A program made the translations under genes and the position numbers. Source: Synechococcaceae cyanobacterium SM2_3_1 (GTDB taxonomy: Bacteria; Cyanobacteriota; Cyanobacteriia; Thermostichales; Thermostichaceae). From it: a stretch of 50,098 nt of DNA. Positions 29,770-37,866 of the stretch are shown here, in pieces (positions within the stretch are counted from its first letter, which is position 1; every line of letters starts with the position of its first letter). Location: NCBI GenBank assembly GCA_012030715.1, contig JAAUUJ010000008.1:1-50098 (forward strand), given 5' to 3'. The notes under the pieces are model-generated. The model did no database searches. It had not been told where the DNA came from and worked only from the letters and a program-made list of their open reading frames with translations.

Positions 29770-32262
29770 ATGGCATGTTCCTTCCCACCCGCTGAACGAA
29801 GACTGTTACAGGGAACAGCTCTGATGGCCATGCTAGCGCTGATGTTACTGCTGGCCTGGAATCTTTTAGATCCACTCCCCCCCGCCTGGGATGAGGCTCA
29901 ACACCTGTTGCTGGCTCAGCAGTATGGAGATCTGTGGCAACGATGGCAACTGTCCGATGACTGGTGGCGGCAGTGGGTATTCCTGAGTCAGCGCTATCCT
30001 CCTCTCACCTACTGGCTTTCTCTGGTGATCAGCAGCTGGAGCACGTTTGACCGGGCAGGAGGGCAGCTGATCAATCTGCTGTTGCTGGGGATCCTGGCGG
30101 GGGTGACCCAGAGATTAGGCGCTGTGGGCTGGAATCCGACCGTGGGCTGGCTGGCCGCAGGACTACTGTTGCTGTACCCAGGGATCACGGGCATCAGCCA
30201 CGTTTACATGACGGATCTGACCCTTTGCGTAGGGGTGGCCTTGGCCTTCTGGGCTAGTCTGGTCTACTGGACTCAACCCTCCGGACTCCCGGCGCTGATG
30301 CTGGGGATCAGTCTGGGCCTGGTGTTACTGGCCAAGTGGAACGGGGTTCTCTTTCTGGTATTTCCTCTGGGGGCGCTGCTGCTGCGGGGCTTAATCCAGA
30401 AACGCTGGCGAGTGCTCCTGCATCTGGGTCTGACGGGAATCACAGCCTTCTTGATCTGTTTCCCCTGGTATGGACCCAACTGGCTGTTTGTGATCAGCAA
30501 TGGTTTTAACTATGCTGCCACCACCCATTACTACATCACCTGCGCGACTGGATCCTGGTGCTGGTGGACCACCTATCTGCGTTGGTTGCCGCTGCAAATG
30601 TCCTGGGGTCTGTGCTTGCTTCCCCTCCTGAGCCTGATCCCACTCCCCCCCTCCGGAATACGAAACTGGAGGCACCACATTCCCTGCGGATCTGTGGGTT
30701 TGGCGGTAGGGCTCACCTATGTCTCGGGTTATCTCATCTACACCCTGATTGGCATTAAAGATCCACGCTTTACACTGCCGTTGCTGCCGTTACTGGCGGT
30801 GCTGTCCGCAGTCGGGATCCAGCATCTCTGGCGCCAGTGGTGGCATCCCTTCAAGCTGGGATGGGTCTTGCTGATGCTGGCATTCATGGCTCTGATCCAG
30901 GCCAGCCAACCCCTGACGCCGGGCGCTTCTTCCCTGGGAGAGGCCATCTCGCAGCAGACCAGGGGTTACCATCCCCAACGGGATCTGCAGCAATGGCTGG
31001 CAACATTGACAGAGGCCGAAAGCTGGCTGCGCTCTACCGTAGGAGTCATCCCTAACCTGCCCCTCCTTTCCTCTGAAACCCTGACCTACCTGGCGCGGAT
31101 CCAGTCCCTTCCTCTAGTCTTTGTACCAGCGGGTCAGGTGACCTCAGCAGAACAACAGGAGCGGTTGCAGCTGGAATTTAATCTTCTGGATCAGTTCCTG
31201 CATCACTCTGGGGAAGATCTGGGGAAAGTGGGGCCCTACGGTCCGGCCAAGTCTTTCATTTTGGAATCTCTACAAACCTCTGATCTCTGGACTGTGAGCT
31301 CTGAGACCCCAGTTTCAGTCCTGGGCAGATTGCAGGTGTTTAGGCGGCAGCACCCTCCGATCCAGGTGGAAATGGCTGATCCACAGTCCGAGGTCACCCT
31401 GGAATCAATTCAACTGGTGCAGGGATGTGAAATCCTCACCCAAAGCTGCGAGCAAGCCTCTCCCTGGTTTTGGCAATTGGAGTGGCAGGGATCCAGCACC
31501 GATCTGGCCAACACCGTAGTCTGGCTGGAGGTGGAGACTCCGACCGGAGACCTGGAGGGGCAAGCCGATCATCTTCTCGCCTCCGGACAGCTGCGATCTC
31601 CTCAAGTCAGCCCCCTCAAGGTGACGGAATGGCTGGATGGCACGCTGGATCTGCCTGCAGGGTCTCATGTGATCCAGATTCGCTGGCAAAGTGATCCCAA
31701 CCAACCTTTGCGGACGGAGAGGATCAAAGTACAAATCCCTGACGCTCTCCACGCTGGTGTTTCCCTCCTGCCACAACCCAATGCCCCCCTTCAACGCATG
31801 GCTGCCGCAGCAGAACAGGGAGATCTTGATCAACTCTCCAGCCACCTTTCCCTCTGGACCACCTTGCGCCACACCCCAGTCCTCCTGGATCCACAGCTGG
31901 ATCTCACGGTCAGGTTGCTATCTCAGCGTTTACAGGAAGCCGAAGCGGATCAGCTCCTGAACGACCAAATATCACTGCACTACCAGCTGGCCATGATTGC
32001 CGTGGCTCGTATGGATGCCAGCACTGCTCAGGATCATTTCCTTACCCTGACTCAGATCCAACCAGAGAATCACTGGAATCCCGCCTTTCTCGCTTTTCTG
32101 CGGTTACTTTTTACCCATGAGGTGCAGGATCTGGGCCAGGAGCTGCAAAGTCTGCTGTATCCCTTTGTGGAAAGAGGCGAACTTTGTGCTGCTAAAGACT
32201 CCAGTGATCATTGTGAGTTGCTGCGGCGCTGGCAATTGATCCCCAGTGCAACCACTCCTTAG
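29770..32262 (+). CDS. GT39/ArnT-like membrane glycosyltransferase with large soluble tail
   Basis: An 830-residue membrane protein. After a first helix (LMAMLALMLLLAW) comes PAWDEAQHLLLAQQYGD, matching the D-E acidic motif in the first outer loop of GT-C enzymes that use polyprenyl-phosphate sugar donors. About ten more hydrophobic helices run to residue ~380, with the conserved-looking IKDPRFTLPLLPLLAVLSA segment. The remaining ~440 residues are soluble and presumably periplasmic, with no family I recognise; the last ~100 look helical and TPR-like. The sugar and acceptor are unknown. It ends 4 bases inside the convergent HisN-like gene. ATG 29770 is the first start after the intergenic region shared with the CNNM gene. 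Confidence 0.78.
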   Translation: MACSFPPAERRLLQGTALMAMLALMLLLAWNLLDPLPPAWDEAQHLLLAQQYGDLWQRWQLSDDWWRQWVFLSQRYPPLTYWLSLVISSWSTFDRAGGQLINLLLLGILAGVTQRLGAVGWNPTVGWLAAGLLLLYPGITGISHVYMTDLTLCVGVALAFWASLVYWTQPSGLPALMLGISLGLVLLAKWNGVLFLVFPLGALLLRGLIQKRWRVLLHLGLTGITAFLICFPWYGPNWLFVISNGFNYAATTHYYITCATGSWCWWTTYLRWLPLQMSWGLCLLPLLSLIPLPPSGIRNWRHHIPCGSVGLAVGLTYVSGYLIYTLIGIKDPRFTLPLLPLLAVLSAVGIQHLWRQWWHPFKLGWVLLMLAFMALIQASQPLTPGASSLGEAISQQTRGYHPQRDLQQWLATLTEAESWLRSTVGVIPNLPLLSSETLTYLARIQSLPLVFVPAGQVTSAEQQERLQLEFNLLDQFLHHSGEDLGKVGPYGPAKSFILESLQTSDLWTVSSETPVSVLGRLQVFRRQHPPIQVEMADPQSEVTLESIQLVQGCEILTQSCEQASPWFWQLEWQGSSTDLANTVVWLEVETPTGDLEGQADHLLASGQLRSPQVSPLKVTEWLDGTLDLPAGSHVIQIRWQSDPNQPLRTERIKVQIPDALHAGVSLLPQPNAPLQRMAAAAEQGDLDQLSSHLSLWTTLRHTPVLLDPQLDLTVRLLSQRLQEAEADQLLNDQISLHYQLAMIAVARMDASTAQDHFLTLTQIQPENHWNPAFLAFLRLLFTHEVQDLGQELQSLLYPFVERGELCAAKDSSDHCELLRRWQLIPSATTP

Positions 32263-33071
32263 GCTGTGGGCTGCAGTTGTTCCAGGATTTGTTCATGCAA
32301 GGGACTTCCACAGGAGGCTAACAGACTCCCCCCCTCCAGGATCCTTTCTCGCTGACCCGACAGAGACGTTACCTTACCCCCCGCTTCTTCTACACAGGGA
32401 ACCAGAGCGGCAATATCCCAGGGCTTCATGACGGTATCCACCGCAGCATGGATCTTGCCCCGACAGACGAGTGTGTACTGAGAACAGTCACCACAGATCT
32501 TGAACTTGCCCGCCTGTTGAATCAGTCCCGGCAGATCATAGGCCGTATGACCGTCTTCCAGACGCAGGGTGGATCCATGTAAACCGGAACTGGAAACCCG
32601 CGCCTGTTGAAGCTCGGTAACTGTCTCCACCTGAATCCGGGAGGGCAAATGGCTGGGGGTCTTGAACCAGCATCCCAATCCCTTCGCTGCGTAGACTGTT
32701 TCCTGGACGACTGGCAGATGGATCACCCCCACGAGCGGGTCCTCTTCCTGCACCAGGGCGATCAGGGTTCCAAACAGGGGTACTCCTAGCGTAAACCAGC
32801 TGGTGCCATCCACCGGATCCAGAACCCAGCGATAAGCGGAGGAAGCCTCCTCAAGGCCATACTCCTCTCCCCAAATGCTATGGGTGGGGTAGCGACTGCG
32901 AATTAACTCGCGCATAACCAGCTCCGCCTCCCGATCCGCCACGGTGACCTCAGTGCCATCCGCTTTGAAACTGACGGTGTGGTTGAGGTAATGGGGCATG
33001 ATCTGGGCTGCTGCAGCCTCTGCCAGATCCAGGGCAAAGTCCAGATACTCTTGATAGTTGAGGGGATCCAC
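32259..33071 (-). CDS. hisN: Inositol-phosphatase family protein, histidinol-phosphatase (HisN)-like
   Basis: A lithium-sensitive-type phosphatase with the metal sites typical of the family: SIWGEEYG (Glu), WVLDPVDGTSWFTLG (DPxDGT) and PWDIAALVPCVEEAGG (WD). The N-terminus has FKADGTEVTVADREAE. The tight DPVDGTSWFTLGVPLFGTLIAL loop resembles the HisN branch, which removes phosphate from histidinol phosphate, more than classic inositol monophosphatases; the exact substrate remains an inference. 270 residues, start GTG 33071. It is convergent with the GT39-like gene (4-base overlap) and divergent from the PP2C gene. Confidence 0.85.
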   Translation of the reverse strand: MDPLNYQEYLDFALDLAEAAAAQIMPHYLNHTVSFKADGTEVTVADREAELVMRELIRSRYPTHSIWGEEYGLEEASSAYRWVLDPVDGTSWFTLGVPLFGTLIALVQEEDPLVGVIHLPVVQETVYAAKGLGCWFKTPSHLPSRIQVETVTELQQARVSSSGLHGSTLRLEDGHTAYDLPGLIQQAGKFKICGDCSQYTLVCRGKIHAAVDTVMKPWDIAALVPCVEEAGGKVTSLSGQRERILEGGSLLASCGSPLHEQILEQLQPTA

Positions 33072-33222
33072 GGTGATGTGCAGGAGGGAATGTGCTTTTG
33101 ATCCTACATGCCCCAGGAACAGGTTTGGTTTAGAAGGCTCTCCTTTAAGATCTTGTTTCTGCAGGTGGATCTCTCAAGAAGAACTTAAAATTGGAACATG
33201 GTCAATATGAGATATCCCGACT

Positions 33223-35028
33223 ATGGATATACGGATGCCATTGTCAGTCAAGGTTGGTTTGGCTACAGGGCTCCTGTCCGTGGGGCTTACCAGTGGAGGC
33301 CTTTATCTTTTCTATTCCCGATCCGCGCAACTGTTGACTGAGCAAATCTCCAATCGCCTGCGAGATATTGGTCATCTAGCCAGCCTCCAGATCAGGCCTG
33401 CCGATCGCGCCGCAATTCTGCGTTTAAAGCAGCAAAGTCTGGATAATCTCACGGTTTCTGAAGCAGAGGTTCAGGCCATCGCTCCGGGGGAATTTCAATT
33501 GGGCCTGGATCCAGTGGTTTCAGAAACCCTGATGGCCACCCCCCAGTTCCAGCGCGTCGTCCACATGATGCGAGAGATTGAGCAGGCCAGTCTTCCTGAG
33601 ATCAATCCTCCTGCCCTAGCCTATCCCCAACTGGATGGGAGTACAGCGGATCTGGCGACCTACTTAATGGTGACGCTGCCCCAGTCCCCCGAGCGTGATG
33701 TGATCATGTTTGTGGGGTCTTCCCGACACGAAGCGATAGGTGACTGGCCAGGAAATCCTGTTGGGACTCTTTACAGAGTTAGCCTGCCGCTCTTTGCCGA
33801 TGTATTTGATGGGGAAGCCCAAACCAGTGGCATCTATAAAGATGACTTCGGAACCTGGATCACCGCTGCCATTCCCCTCAAGGATCCACAGGGGCAGGTC
33901 TACGCGGCTTTGGGTCTGGATTATGACCTCAGCAATGAAGCCAATCAACTGCGGGTTTTGCAACTGATCTGTCTGGGGATCCTGGGGGTGAGTTTGGTCT
34001 TGGCCGTGCTCCTGTCGGTGGTTTTAGCTCGCTGGCTGGGGAAACCCCTGGCCCAGCTTAAGGAGGCTGCCACGCGGGTTCAGGCACGTGACTTTTCTAC
34101 CACCGTTGCCCTCCACAGTCAGGATGAGCTGGGTCTGCTGGGTCAGGCCTTTAACTCCATGGTGGGGGAACTGCGCAGCTATGCTCACGATCTGGAAGCC
34201 AAAGTTTCAGAACGAACGCAGGAACTGCAGGTCGCTAACCAGGAGATCAGTATCCTCAATGACCGCCTCAAGGCGGAAAATCTGCGCATGGGGTCTGAAC
34301 TGGAGATCACCCGCCGCCTTCAAAAGATGATCTTGCCCAAGGATGAAGAACTGCAGGGGATCCCGGATCTAGAGGTGGCAGGGTTTATGGAATCTGCCTC
34401 TGAAGTGGGGGGAGACTACTACGATGTCCTGCATCACAAGGGTCAGCTCACCATCGGCATCGGGGATGTCACCGGACATGGACTGGAAAGTGGGGTGCTG
34501 ATGATCATGGCGCAAACTGCGGTGCGAACCCTGCAGGCGGCAAATATCAAGGATCCGCATCAGTATATTTCTGCCATTAACCAGGCGATCTACGGCAATA
34601 TCCGGCGGATGAATTCGGACAAGAACATGTCTCTGGCGGTCCTTGACTACCACGATGGCATCCTTACCCTCAGTGGACAGCATGAAGAAATGCTTGTGAT
34701 CCGCAACGATGGCTCACTGGAGCGGATCGATACGCTGGATCTGGGGTTTCCAATTGGCCTGGAGGAAAATATTGCCAGCTTGATCTCCCAGGTACATGTG
34801 CAGTTACAGCCAGGCGATGTGGCAGTCCTCTACACGGATGGGATCACGGAGGCAGAAAATGACAACCGCGAACACTATGGCCTTGATCGTCTCTGTCAAG
34901 TCGCCCTTGATCATCGACTCTGCACTGCTCAGGAGATCCGGCAGAGGATTGTTGAGGATGTCCATGGCTACATTGGCAGCCAGAAAGTGTTTGATGACAT
35001 TACCCTTGTGGTGATCAAGCAGAAATAA
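33223..35028 (+). CDS. HAMP-domain PP2C (SpoIIE-type) serine phosphatase
   Basis: A 601-residue membrane sensor phosphatase. Membrane segment 1 (about 10-30, GLATGLLSVGLTSGGLYLFY), an external sensor region (about 35-245) and membrane segment 2 (about 246-270, ICLGILGVSLVLAVLLSVVLA) lead into a HAMP domain (RWLGKPLAQLKEAATRVQARDF ... DELGLLGQAFNSM). A coiled coil (about 320-365) joins it to the phosphatase domain with EITRRLQKMILP, VGGDYYDVL, GIGDVTGHGLESGVLM and LYTDGITEAEN, which include the metal-binding aspartates. RsbU-type relatives dephosphorylate anti-anti-sigma or STAS proteins; no partner is encoded nearby. A later in-frame ATG at 33235 is an alternative start. Confidence 0.92.
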   Translation: MDIRMPLSVKVGLATGLLSVGLTSGGLYLFYSRSAQLLTEQISNRLRDIGHLASLQIRPADRAAILRLKQQSLDNLTVSEAEVQAIAPGEFQLGLDPVVSETLMATPQFQRVVHMMREIEQASLPEINPPALAYPQLDGSTADLATYLMVTLPQSPERDVIMFVGSSRHEAIGDWPGNPVGTLYRVSLPLFADVFDGEAQTSGIYKDDFGTWITAAIPLKDPQGQVYAALGLDYDLSNEANQLRVLQLICLGILGVSLVLAVLLSVVLARWLGKPLAQLKEAATRVQARDFSTTVALHSQDELGLLGQAFNSMVGELRSYAHDLEAKVSERTQELQVANQEISILNDRLKAENLRMGSELEITRRLQKMILPKDEELQGIPDLEVAGFMESASEVGGDYYDVLHHKGQLTIGIGDVTGHGLESGVLMIMAQTAVRTLQAANIKDPHQYISAINQAIYGNIRRMNSDKNMSLAVLDYHDGILTLSGQHEEMLVIRNDGSLERIDTLDLGFPIGLEENIASLISQVHVQLQPGDVAVLYTDGITEAENDNREHYGLDRLCQVALDHRLCTAQEIRQRIVEDVHGYIGSQKVFDDITLVVIKQK

Positions 35029-35068
35029 CCTGGCTCCAGGAGAGCTACCAAGGTCAAAATCAGTCATC

Positions 35069-35380
35069 TCAGTTCTCACCAGCAGGAGGTTGCCGGAGAA
35101 GATTCTCCAGAAGCATCTCTAATTTTTCTGAGATCTGTTCCTGTTTCAGGATCCTTTGTTCATGATCTCGATGCTGTTGCTCCAACTCTGAGAAACGCTG
35201 AGTAGAAACATCAATAAAGCGCTCCACAATCCCTGCCAGCCGATCCAATTTGGCATCCCCCTGGGCCTGAGTCAAACGGAGATCACTGAGCAAACGGCGT
35301 TCCTCTGCAAGCGATTGCTGGATCTGCTCATTGACCCGGAGCTGTGTGGCAAATGCTGCCTGGATCTGTTCTGGTGTCAT
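35069..35380 (-). CDS. Small coiled-coil protein, function unknown
   Basis: A 103-residue Gln/Glu/Leu-rich protein: MTPEQIQAAFATQLRVNEQIQQ then ERRLLSDLRLTQAQGDAKLDRL and ELEQQHRDHEQRILKQEQISEKLEMLLENLL. The heptad pattern predicts one or two long helices over nearly the whole length. No cysteine, signal peptide or membrane segment. Similar short helical proteins are common in cyanobacteria and are annotated as hypothetical. It follows the RND remnant on the same strand, 28 bases downstream. Confidence 0.6.
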   Translation of the reverse strand: MTPEQIQAAFATQLRVNEQIQQSLAEERRLLSDLRLTQAQGDAKLDRLAGIVERFIDVSTQRFSELEQQHRDHEQRILKQEQISEKLEMLLENLLRQPPAGEN

Positions 35381-35408
35381 TGTTGAACATCCGGCATGAG
35401 AATTGCAT

Positions 35409-35713
35409 CTACTTTAGCGGATGCAAAAGTCTGTAGGCCGCAGGGATCATGAATAGAGCCAGCAGGGTTGCTCCTCCCACGCCGCCAGCAATCGCCACCG
35501 CCAGGGGCGGCCAGAATTCGCCCCCATCTAGAAGTAAAGGCACAAACCCGATCATGGTTGTGAATGTAGTGGTGAGAACATGCCGGGTGGAATGGCTGAC
35601 CACCGTCTGGATCGCCAAGGGATCCCCCAAACGGGCCTGAGGATGCTCATCAAGGGATGCCAGCACCACGATTCAGTCTCCACGGAAGGATCTTGGGTTG
35701 AAGTGGGGGGCAT
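35409..35713 (-). pseudogene. Gutted RND efflux operon: start of one gene joined to RND permease C-terminus
   Basis: ATG 35713 has AGGAG upstream and opens MPPTSTQDPSVETES, a plausible start of an efflux membrane-fusion or permease gene. After about 15 codons the sequence changes, in another frame, to the last ~86 codons of an AcrB-type permease: a cytoplasmic-loop stretch (STRHVLTTTFTTMIGFVPLLLDGGEF) and the final helices (PPLAVAIAGGVGGATLLALFMIPAAYRLL). A normal fusion-protein plus permease pair would span over 4 kb, so most of it is missing. The remnant lies directly downstream of a TetR gene and behind one of its operators, the standard layout for a TetR-controlled RND pump. Either a real deletion or an assembly join. 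Confidence 0.75.
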
Positions 35714-35753
35714 TCGAGTTCTCCTGGGTTGCAGTGGGTTGAGAAAAAGCTTG

Positions 35754-35767
35754 AGACCGATCGGTCT
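35754..35767. promoter_or_regulatory. TetR-family operator, copy 1
   Basis: A perfect 14-bp palindrome AGACCGATCGGTCT, 41 bases upstream of the ATG of the RND-remnant gene. It is identical to copy 2 in front of the TetR gene. The AGAC..GTCT form resembles operators of NemR-type TetR regulators. Two identical copies flanking the regulator gene strongly suggest that this TetR binds here to repress the pump genes. Confidence 0.75.
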
Positions 35768-35790
35768 TTTTGCGGGCAAAAAAAAGAGGT

Positions 35791-36396
35791 TCAGCCAGAG
35801 TCGGGAGAGATCGTTAAATTCTTGACATACTGTTCTAGGTGGAGCTGGGCCCGTTGCAGGTACATGCGATCTCCGTAGAGCTTGGTCAGCATCAGGGCTC
35901 CCTCCAGGGTTGCAATCAAGATTGTGGCCACTGCCTCCGGATCCACATTGGGCTGAATTTCGTCTGTGAGGATTCCCTGCTGTACAACCTGGCGGATCAG
36001 ATAACGCCACTGATCCATGGCCTGCTGTACTCGTTGCCGGAGCGCTGGGTGAGTGTCATCACTTTCTACTGCGGTGTTCAGGAGCGGACATCCTCCTTTC
36101 AAAGGCATCGCATCTGGGGCTGTACAAAAGGTGTGGATGATGGCCTGCAAGCGTGGGATCGCCCTCCGCTTCTGCTTCACGGCCTGGGTATACCGCTGTC
36201 CTGTTAGCTGCGCCGCATAATCAAAGGCCGCCAGGGCCAGATCATCTTTGCTGGCAAAGTGGTTGTAGATCCCTCCTTTCTTCAGTCCGGTGGCCGCCAT
36301 GATGTCCGAGAGGGAGGAGCCTGCGTACCCCTGCTGGTTAAACAGATCTGCTGCCTGCTGGATGATCTTACTGCGAGTATCTTCAGCTTTTGACAT
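35791..36396 (-). CDS. TetR/AcrR family transcriptional regulator
   Basis: A 201-residue repressor. The N-terminal helix-turn-helix is typical: TRSKIIQQAADLFNQQGYAG, then SLSDIMAATGLKKGGIYNHFASKDDL. The C-terminal ligand domain has LKGGCPLLNTAVESDDTHPALRQRV, as in the NemR/YxaF/LmrA-like branch, where the cysteine in GGCPLL may sense electrophiles. Identical palindromes lie 15 bases upstream of its own ATG and upstream of the RND remnant, so autorepression plus control of an efflux operon is likely. The regulator looks intact although its target operon is gutted. Confidence 0.92.
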   Translation of the reverse strand: MSKAEDTRSKIIQQAADLFNQQGYAGSSLSDIMAATGLKKGGIYNHFASKDDLALAAFDYAAQLTGQRYTQAVKQKRRAIPRLQAIIHTFCTAPDAMPLKGGCPLLNTAVESDDTHPALRQRVQQAMDQWRYLIRQVVQQGILTDEIQPNVDPEAVATILIATLEGALMLTKLYGDRMYLQRAQLHLEQYVKNLTISPDSG

Positions 36397-36410
36397 GGTT
36401 GAACTACTAG

Positions 36411-36424
36411 AGACCGATCGGTCT
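36411..36424. promoter_or_regulatory. TetR-family operator, copy 2
   Basis: The same AGACCGATCGGTCT palindrome, 15 bases upstream of the tetR start codon, followed by a T8 run on the plus strand. Its place close to the start codon fits autorepression. Confidence 0.75.
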
Positions 36425-36537
36425 TTTTTTTGTCAGTCTAGCAATAGGGGATGGGAAACGGCAAGGTTCCTGAAGTCCAGGGGAGAAGCGAAGGCAGAGT
36501 GATATCATGTCGCCTGTCGGCTTGCCAGGGCCAGAGC

Positions 36538-36998
36538 ATGCGTATTGATATTGCCTTTGGGATCATTCCCATCCTTCCGGGCTCCCCCCGTCGCTATCTC
36601 CTTATCCTTCACAACAAAGGCCACTGGGGATTTCCGAAAGGGCACAAAGAAGGGGACGAATCGGATCTGGAGGCCGCCTGCCGCGAGTTGCAGGAGGAAA
36701 CAGGTCTGGAGGTGGCCCAGATCGAAGCCAATGTGAACTTTCAGGAGCAGTACGCCTTCACCAGTGCGCGGGGAGAAGAGATCCAGAAAAAGTGATCTAC
36801 TTTCTGGGGTGGATTGCCAGAGAGCCCAGTGGGAACCCGCCTGCTATTCACATCCAACCGGAGGAACTGGCAGATTATCGCTGGTGTTCAGTGGAGGAAG
36901 CCAGGCAATTCATCTCATTTACCGAAAGCCGTCGGATTCTGCAGGCCTGTGAAGACTACCTCATGAAGCGGGATAGGCCATCTCCATCAGGGCATTGA
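36538..36998 (+). CDS. NUDIX hydrolase (frameshifted)
   Basis: Hydrolyses a nucleoside diphosphate linked to another group. The complete NUDIX box is present: GHKEGDESDLEAACRELQEE followed by TGL, fitting Gx5Ex7REUxEExGU. ATG 36538 gives MRIDIAFGIIPI; the opening and WGFPKGH resemble diadenosine-tetraphosphate hydrolases of the MutT/Ap4A type, so Ap4A is a likely but unproven substrate. The frame breaks at the A5 run 36787-36791; one more A gives EEIQKKVIYFLGWIAREP and a total of about 153 residues, normal for the family. The last 38 bases overlap the convergent cobH gene. Confidence 0.87.
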
Positions 36999-37566
36999 GA
37001 ATGGCAGCAGCCACTGGGGATCCCCCTTTGCGTCCCTGCACCTGAATTTGGGGAACAGCTAACCTGGCCAAGCTGTTCTTCGCTTCCTCCACCGCCACGA
37101 ACCCCACCGGCACCCCAATCACCAGGGCTGGATCACAGGTGCCTTGCTCCACCGCGGTGGTGAGACTCAGGAGTGCGGTGGGGGCATTCCCGATCACAAA
37201 GATCGCCTGGGGATATTGGGCGATCAATTGCTCCATTCCCGCTGCCGTCAGGGTTTGTCCTGCGGGGCTGTTGGGGGGAATAAAGTCCAGGGCACAAAAC
37301 AAAGGGATCTGCTGTTGAAGTAATCGGGAGGCCACCGCCACCGCCACCATTCTGACATCGACAATCACAGGGGTATGGGCCTGGAGTGCAGCAATCCCTG
37401 AGGCAATGGCCGCCGGATTAAAACGAAAGAGGTGATTCAGTTCAAAATCAGCGGTGGCATGGATCGCTCGTCTGACAATCCGATATTCAGATTCAGTCCA
37501 GCTGTGGGACCCGATCTCTTGATCGATGAGGACGAAGCTGTGGGCAATGATGGCGTGAGGGTCCAT
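36961..37566 (-). CDS. cobH: Precorrin-8X methylmutase
   Basis: Moves a methyl group from C-11 to C-12 to form hydrogenobyrinate (or cobyrinate) in cobalamin synthesis. The start at ATG 37566 gives MDPHAIIAHSFVLIDQEIG; the frame is open to TTG 37635, but the extra 23 residues do not fit the family. Recognisable segments are EYRIVRRAIHATADFEL (with the catalytic His region), PVIVDVRMVAVAV, VIGNAPTALLSL, ALVIGVPVGFVAVEEAKNSL and GRKGGSPVAAAILNALM. About 201 residues. It stands alone, not in a cob cluster, as is usual in cyanobacteria. Its 3' end overlaps the NUDIX gene. Confidence 0.93.
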   Translation of the reverse strand: MDPHAIIAHSFVLIDQEIGSHSWTESEYRIVRRAIHATADFELNHLFRFNPAAIASGIAALQAHTPVIVDVRMVAVAVASRLLQQQIPLFCALDFIPPNSPAGQTLTAAGMEQLIAQYPQAIFVIGNAPTALLSLTTAVEQGTCDPALVIGVPVGFVAVEEAKNSLARLAVPQIQVQGRKGGSPVAAAILNALMEMAYPAS

Positions 37567-37866
37567 AAGGTTAAACTTAAACGTTCCAGAAGATAACTTG
37601 ATCTCGACCGCTAACTCAGCTCGTTTCTGGATCAACTGGCTGCTCTAGAATCTGGGTTGCAGAAACAATTCTTATACCGGATTGCCGCTGACTTGGATTG
37701 ATCCTGCCTCTCAAAATTCAACTCCTCGACCATCAGGATCCACTGGCATAGATTGTGCGAGTGATCGATAACCACATCTTAACGGTTTAATCCAGGGACC
37801 ATAAGCTATCGGAGATCCTATCGCTGGTAATATAAGTGACAACTAGCAATCTTTGGATCAACCTCT

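Noticed and set aside
35552-36010. 152-codon minus-strand frame across the RND remnant and the tetR end
   Set aside because: Its upper part is the wrong frame of tetR. Only its MPPTSTQDP segment behind a ribosome-binding site is kept, as the start of the gutted efflux gene.
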